Source: UM-FILTER-42-9 sp038063775 (GTDB taxonomy: Bacteria > Patescibacteriota > Minisyncoccia > Moranbacterales > UBA2206). From it: a DNA stretch of 7,470 nt. The stretch covers positions 1 to 7,470 of the forward strand of contig JBBTUK010000010.1 of the NCBI GenBank assembly GCA_038063775.1, written 5' to 3'. Shown here in pieces: positions 4,930 through 7,470 of this stretch (its first letter is position 1; the number at the start of each line of letters is the position of its first letter). A model generated the notes under the pieces. It made no database searches. It saw nothing but the letters and a program-made list of their open reading frames with translations, and was not told the DNA's origin. Made by a program: the position numbers and the translations under genes.

Positions 4930-4989
4930 ATGCCCGGTAGTGAAATTTCGACCGAGTCCCGAAGGGACTCAAAAACTGGAAAGATTTAA
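4930..4989 (+). CDS. Mini-ORF created by element 3 (19 codons)
   Basis: From the upstream TATG copy, MPGSEISTESRRDSKTGKI is read before TAA. The N-terminus matches the equivalent ORFs in elements 1 and 2 because it is encoded by the terminal repeat and the following hairpin. Its ATG lies 11 nt after the infC stop and is probably the ancestral rpmI start site. Expression and function are unknown. Confidence 0.3.
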   Translation: MPGSEISTESRRDSKTGKI

Positions 4990-5069
4990 ATTCAATAACA
5001 AGTGAAAAATAAATTAACACAGATTTCTATATTTGCAAAGTAAGCATTTGTCGAAATTCTACTACTGGA
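4933..5069 (+). mobile_element. Inverted-repeat element 3 (137 bp, non-autonomous) at the rpmI start codon
   Basis: The left end is CCCGGTAGTGAAATTTCGAC. The right end, reverse-complemented, is TCCAGTAGTAGAATTTCGAC. Perfect direct repeats TATG lie at 4929-4932 and 5070-5073, and the right copy contains the rpmI ATG. A hairpin GAGTCCC-GAA-GGGACTC (4954-4970) is followed by AAAAACTGG, matching the layout of element 1 with a different but still paired stem. The rest is AT-rich. It separates infC from rpmI in an operon where they are normally adjacent. Confidence 0.8.
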
Positions 5070-5070
5070 T

Positions 5071-5271
5071 ATGCCAAAATTGAAGACCAACAAATCAGTT
5101 GCCAAAAAAGTAAAACTGACTAAGAAAAGAAAAGTTCTGCGCCGAAAAACCAACCAGAATCACTTCAATTCCAAGGATTCCGGGAAAGAAGGACAGAGAA
5201 AGAGGATGGATGTGACACTTTTTAAAACAGATGCCCAAAACGTCCTGAAGTCTTTGCCATATAGTAAATAA
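5071..5271 (+). CDS. rpmI: 50S ribosomal protein L35 (bL35)
   Basis: A small, very basic large-subunit protein of 66 residues, the normal length. It opens MPKLKTNKSVAKKVKLTKKRKVLRRK, close to the family pattern MPKMKT...AAKRFK, and continues NHFNSKDSGKEGQRKRMDVTLFKTDAQNVLKSLPY, where the LPY end is typical. It lies between infC and rplT as in most bacteria. The ATG is within the TATG duplication of element 3. The 20 bases before it are the element's terminal repeat, and no Shine-Dalgarno is present, so how ribosomes reach this start is unclear. Read-through from infC, a promoter within the element, or removal of the element from the RNA are possibilities that the sequence cannot decide. Confidence 0.96.
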   Translation: MPKLKTNKSVAKKVKLTKKRKVLRRKTNQNHFNSKDSGKEGQRKRMDVTLFKTDAQNVLKSLPYSK

Positions 5272-5297
5272 ATTTTAAATTATAAATTACCTCATAT

Positions 5298-5642
5298 ATG
5301 ACCAGAGTCAAGCGCGGAGTGGCGCACGTTAAAAGAAGAAAAAACTTGTTGGAAGATGCCAGGGGATACCGCTGGAACCGAAAAAACCTTTTTCGCGAAG
5401 CCAAGCAGGCGGTTATTAAGGCCGGCTCCTACGCCTATCGCGACCGGCGCACCAAAAAAAGGACGGCCCGGGCGCTTTGGATCACCCGAATCAATATTGC
5501 CGGCAGGGATCTAGGAATAAAATACAGCCGATTAGTGAAGGTATTGACTGACAAAAAAATTGAAATCGACCGAAAAGTTTTATCCCAGCTGGCTGTTGAA
5601 AATCCGGATATTTTCGCCAAGTTTATTGAAAAAGTTAAATAA
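5298..5642 (+). CDS. rplT: 50S ribosomal protein L20 (bL20)
   Basis: A large-subunit assembly protein that binds 23S rRNA, and in some bacteria represses its own operon. At 114 residues it is the usual length. MTRVKRGVAHVKRRKNLLEDARGYR at the N-terminus is the extended basic arm, with tryptophan (W26) where many family members have glycine in GYRGAR. LFREAKQAVIKAGSYAYRDRR and RALWITRINIAGR are the family's core helices. The ATG follows rpmI by 26 nt of AT-rich sequence without a Shine-Dalgarno; TAAATT 7 nt before the ATG could be a -10 box for a leaderless message. No clear terminator follows. Confidence 0.97.
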   Translation: MTRVKRGVAHVKRRKNLLEDARGYRWNRKNLFREAKQAVIKAGSYAYRDRRTKKRTARALWITRINIAGRDLGIKYSRLVKVLTDKKIEIDRKVLSQLAVENPDIFAKFIEKVK

Positions 5643-5744
5643 TATATGCTTGCACGTTTGAATGTTCCTTAAAAAAATTTATCCGAAAAATCACAGTCTT
5701 TTTCGCAGATAGTTCGGCAGGCTCTCGACTCCCAACCCATAACC

Positions 5745-5752
5745 AAAGGAGG
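5745..5752 (+). promoter_or_regulatory. Strong Shine-Dalgarno for the lipoprotein gene
   Basis: AAAGGAGG followed by 7 nt and ATG. This is the only near-perfect ribosome binding site in front of a gene in the window. Most neighbours have none, which marks this gene as different in expression or origin. Confidence 0.85.
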
Positions 5753-5759
5753 CATCAAA

Positions 5760-6326
5760 ATGAAGCGCTCGCGTAGTTTTTGGTTGTTGCTCACGGTAGC
5801 GGTTTTCTTGATCGTGGGATGTGGCGGTGGTGGTGGTGGTAGCAGTGAATCAGCTGCGTCCTCGCCGCCAGGCGATGAACATCCTGTCCTGACCGGCACC
5901 TACGTGCTGACAGGGTTTACGGTGAAGTATTCGAGCGGTTTGGTTGTGAACGAACACAGCGCGACTGTAAAATCCTTTTCCGGAACTACCAAAATCGCGC
6001 CCGCCTCTTTCACTCAAGTTGTCTCCTTGAACGGTGATACCTATCGCGCAAACGGAACGCTGACCGTCGAGTGGACAAGCGCTACGGCCGGCGTAATGCA
6101 TGTTAAGGATGTTATAGCCCATGATGTTTTTTTTACCTTAGTGGGCAATAACATGTCCACTTATTCCGGCGTCCAACCGTATGCGGAAGGGGGAACTTTC
6201 GAAGAATGGGAAGACTGGAAAAAAGTATCCGCGTCCTATGCTTCGGAAGGGTCATCCAGCAGCATCAAAAGTGAGACCACTGAAACAGGGTCGTTCCTGT
6301 GGATGGCCGACCTGTTGTTGAAATAG
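5760..6326 (+). CDS. Predicted lipoprotein of unknown function
   Basis: 188 residues. MKRSRSFWLLLTVAVFLIVGC is a lipoprotein signal peptide: basic N-region, hydrophobic core, and lipobox IVGC with the lipid-bearing cysteine at residue 21. Six glycines and a Ser/Pro-rich spacer follow, the common tether of surface lipoproteins. The mature part (TGTYVLTGFTVKYSSG... TYRANGTLTVEWTSATAG...) looks like a small all-beta domain, with alternating hydrophobic strands reminiscent of lipocalin-like folds; I do not recognise a family. The glycines are encoded by a GGT tandem repeat (about 5824-5840), which could change length in frame. A strong Shine-Dalgarno, visibly more GC-rich codons than the flanking genes and its own terminator set it apart from the ribosomal operon upstream. 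Acquisition by transfer is an inference. Confidence 0.75.
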   Translation: MKRSRSFWLLLTVAVFLIVGCGGGGGGSSESAASSPPGDEHPVLTGTYVLTGFTVKYSSGLVVNEHSATVKSFSGTTKIAPASFTQVVSLNGDTYRANGTLTVEWTSATAGVMHVKDVIAHDVFFTLVGNNMSTYSGVQPYAEGGTFEEWEDWKKVSASYASEGSSSSIKSETTETGSFLWMADLLLK

Positions 6327-6349
6327 GGCAAGAAGATTTCTTCGAAGAT

Positions 6350-6380
6350 GAAGCCGGATGATCCTGATCCGGCTTCTTTT
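6350..6380 (+). terminator. Intrinsic terminator of the lipoprotein gene
   Basis: GAAGCCGGAT (6350-6359) pairs perfectly with ATCCGGCTTC (6367-6376) around a 7-base loop, followed by TTTT. It lies 24 nt after the lipoprotein stop. The minus strand has no T run next to the stem, so it is directional. Confidence 0.9.
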
Positions 6381-6400
6381 AATGATCTTTTTTTATCGGT

Positions 6401-6586
6401 TTATTTTTTCTTCAAAATAACTTCCCTGGTCAGCCTCCAAAGCGCGTAAAAAGGCAGCCAGATCCAAAGCGATTTTCTCAGCCAAGTATCGATAAAAGTG
6501 TTTATATTTCCCGTCTGAAAAAGATCTATCAGGAGATAAATCAGGAATAGTATAATAGCTACATAAATTATAAGCAGGGCTGTCAT
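6401..6586 (-). CDS. Small two-helix membrane protein, function unknown
   Basis: 61 residues. The first membrane helix spans about residues 3-22 (ALLIIYVAIILFLIYLLIDL). A polar turn with TGNINTF and WLRK follows, then a second, aromatic hydrophobic stretch at about 40-50 (LWIWLPFYALW), and a basic end KKK that should face the cytoplasm. I recognise no family. It begins 26 nt after the HAD gene on the same strand and is probably co-transcribed with it. No Shine-Dalgarno is seen. The hydrophobic pattern and operon position favour a real gene over a chance ORF. Confidence 0.65.
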   Translation of the reverse strand: MTALLIIYVAIILFLIYLLIDLFQTGNINTFIDTWLRKSLWIWLPFYALWRLTREVILKKK

Positions 6587-6612
6587 AAAATATTTTGGTT
6601 ATTGTTTACCCG

Positions 6613-7305
6613 TCAGGGGCTTATTTCATAAATGACGTCTTTTTTCTCCACTACTATCCGCCAGCCCTTTTCTTCGGCGATCTTTTTCAGATTGTAATTG
6701 GGGTTGAAAGCAATCGGATGGGTAACGATATCCAGAACTTTCGCGTCTGATTCGGTGTCCCCGATCCCGTAGGAGTCTTTCAGCGTCAGTCCTTTTTCCG
6801 CGACATACTGCCTGACAACCTGATCTTTGTATTTCGGCGGTTCAAAAATGGTGGCTCCGGTATAAATATCATTTTTATCCAGTTCATAGACTGCTCCGAA
6901 AACCGCGTCAAATTTCAGATGCTTGTTGTATTCTTCAACTATCTCCTGCGGAGATCCGGAAATGGCAATTATAGTGTAGTTGCTTTTCCGGAGCTTTTCA
7001 ATCAGCTGGCTAGTGAAAACGTATTTCCGATCCTTGAAAAACGGCACGACGATCTGGCTGGCGCGCAGGACATCTTCTTTCTTACAGCCCTTTATGTTTT
7101 CCGCGTATAAGCCGACCAGCGCTTTCCGGTAATCTTCATAAACGCCCTTGTGGTCGAGCCAGTTAGTATAGTGTTTGACCAATTCGTCACGCACATTTTT
7201 TTTGAAAACTTTGAGCCAGGCCAGCTCATTGATGAGCTCAAAGGCCAAATTTTTGCGGAAAATGGTTCCGTCAATGTCAAAGATGGCGATTTTAGTTTTC
7301 TTCAT
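6613..7305 (-). CDS. HAD-superfamily phosphatase, subfamily IB (SerB-like)
   Basis: A 230-residue phosphohydrolase of the haloacid dehalogenase fold. Motif I is FDIDGTIF, with D10 the expected nucleophile and D12 the acid/base. Motif II is AISGS with S116. A lysine of motif III is in EPPKYKDQ (K158 or K160). Motif IV is GIGDTESD with D183 and D187 for magnesium. A helical cap at about 18-95, between motifs I and II, fits subfamily IB, which includes phosphoserine phosphatases and phospholipid or sugar phosphate phosphatases. The substrate cannot be assigned, and serB is not claimed. It lies downstream of another minus-strand gene and a palindromic repeat, and upstream of the small membrane protein. 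GAGG occurs 13 nt before the ATG at the edge of the repeat, too far to be a convincing ribosome site. Confidence 0.9.
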   Translation of the reverse strand: MKKTKIAIFDIDGTIFRKNLAFELINELAWLKVFKKNVRDELVKHYTNWLDHKGVYEDYRKALVGLYAENIKGCKKEDVLRASQIVVPFFKDRKYVFTSQLIEKLRKSNYTIIAISGSPQEIVEEYNKHLKFDAVFGAVYELDKNDIYTGATIFEPPKYKDQVVRQYVAEKGLTLKDSYGIGDTESDAKVLDIVTHPIAFNPNYNLKKIAEEKGWRIVVEKKDVIYEISP

Positions 7306-7318
7306 AATAATATTACTA

Positions 7319-7398
7319 CCTCACCCTAACTCTCTCCTTAGTAAGGAGAGGAATGCCGTCCTCCTTCTCCTTTACAAGGAGAAGGATTGAGGATGAGG
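7319..7398. repeat. Composite palindromic repeat (two hairpins between imperfect inverted ends)
   Basis: Hairpin 1 is CTCTCCTT-AGT-AAGGAGAG (7332-7350). Hairpin 2 is TCCTTCTCCTT-TAC-AAGGAGAAGGA (7362-7386). The outer ends CCTCACCCT (7319-7327) and AGGATGAGG (7390-7398) are imperfect inverted repeats. A further palindrome TGAGGTTT-A-AAACCTCA at 7394-7410 overlaps the right edge and includes the stop codon of the upstream gene. The layout is that of a small non-autonomous mobile repeat, and it shares the CCTCACCC/CTCTCC design with the repeat inside argS. Confidence 0.75.
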
Positions 7399-7399
7399 T

Positions 7400-7470
7400 T
7401 TAAAACCTCAAATACCTATCCCAATAATCATACAGCTCTTTGGTAGTGACCAGATCGCGGAAACAATAGC
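7400..7470 (-). CDS. C-terminal end of an unidentified protein (cut by window edge)
   Basis: On the minus strand one frame is open from the window edge to TAA at 7400-7402 and reads YCFRDLVTTKELYDY followed by WDRYLRF. The other two frames have earlier stops. The composition (charged and aromatic residues, no low complexity) looks like genuine protein. It is too short to identify. It is the upstream neighbour of the HAD phosphatase, separated by the palindromic repeat, whose right-hand palindrome overlaps its stop codon. Confidence 0.6.
   Translation of the reverse strand, partial: YCFRDLVTTKELYDYWDRYLRF

Noticed and set aside
5669..6122. Open frames on the minus strand opposite the lipoprotein gene
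   Set aside because: The plus-strand gene has a signal peptide, lipobox, strong Shine-Dalgarno and terminator. The antisense frames have low-complexity proline runs from the glycine repeat and no recognisable start signals.
1..7470. CRISPR array or phage genes
   Set aside because: No regularly spaced direct repeats and no phage-like proteins are visible anywhere in the window.

Overview
The window looks like chromosomal DNA from a small-genome, moderately AT-rich bacterium, most likely of the Candidate Phyla Radiation (Patescibacteria, Parcubacteria-like). This is inferred from gene style: a short ArgRS with a divergent HIGH motif, near-absence of Shine-Dalgarno sequences, -10 boxes placed about 6 nt before ATG codons (leaderless-type starts), and a small GIY-YIG endonuclease gene. 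No rRNA is present to settle the taxonomy.

Layout. The left block on the minus strand, read right to left, runs promoter (3341-3369) > GIY-YIG endonuclease > argS > GT4 glycosyltransferase. The centre on the plus strand holds smpB (3424-3870), the tmRNA gene ssrA (3892-4310), infC (no ATG; probable AUU start near 4361), rpmI and rplT, so trans-translation genes directly precede the classic infC-rpmI-rplT operon. The right block has a plus-strand lipoprotein gene with an unusually strong ribosome binding site and its own terminator (5745-6380). It then has minus-strand genes for a small membrane protein, a HAD-IB phosphatase, and the C-terminal end of a further gene cut by the window edge.

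Main discovery. Three short inverted-repeat elements (1266-1398, 3027-3331, 4933-5069) share termini of the type CCC-N-GTAGT-(GA/AG)-AA-(T/C)-TTC. Each is flanked by a perfect TATG (CATA on the other strand) duplication. In all three the gene-side copy of TATG supplies the annotated ATG of the downstream gene (GT4, argS, rpmI), and all three lie in the same orientation relative to that gene. The 305-bp member encodes a GIY-YIG endonuclease and is the candidate autonomous form. The 133- and 137-bp members are non-coding apart from an 18-19 codon mini-ORF, and they share a small hairpin whose stem differs by paired changes. The ends can pair as a long RNA helix with a conserved G-U/A-C irregularity, so the element may act as structured RNA as well as DNA. 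A partial match to one end lies at the 3' end of the GT4 gene. I know of no described element with these properties. It is reminiscent of endonuclease-associated RNA elements such as HEARO/IscB, but with a GIY-YIG protein and a start-codon target.

Other notable points are a palindromic repeat inserted in frame inside argS (residues 427-444) with a related composite palindrome at 7319-7398, a predicted 24-residue tmRNA tag, and a perfect hairpin with a 13-codon ORF just upstream of the non-ATG infC start.
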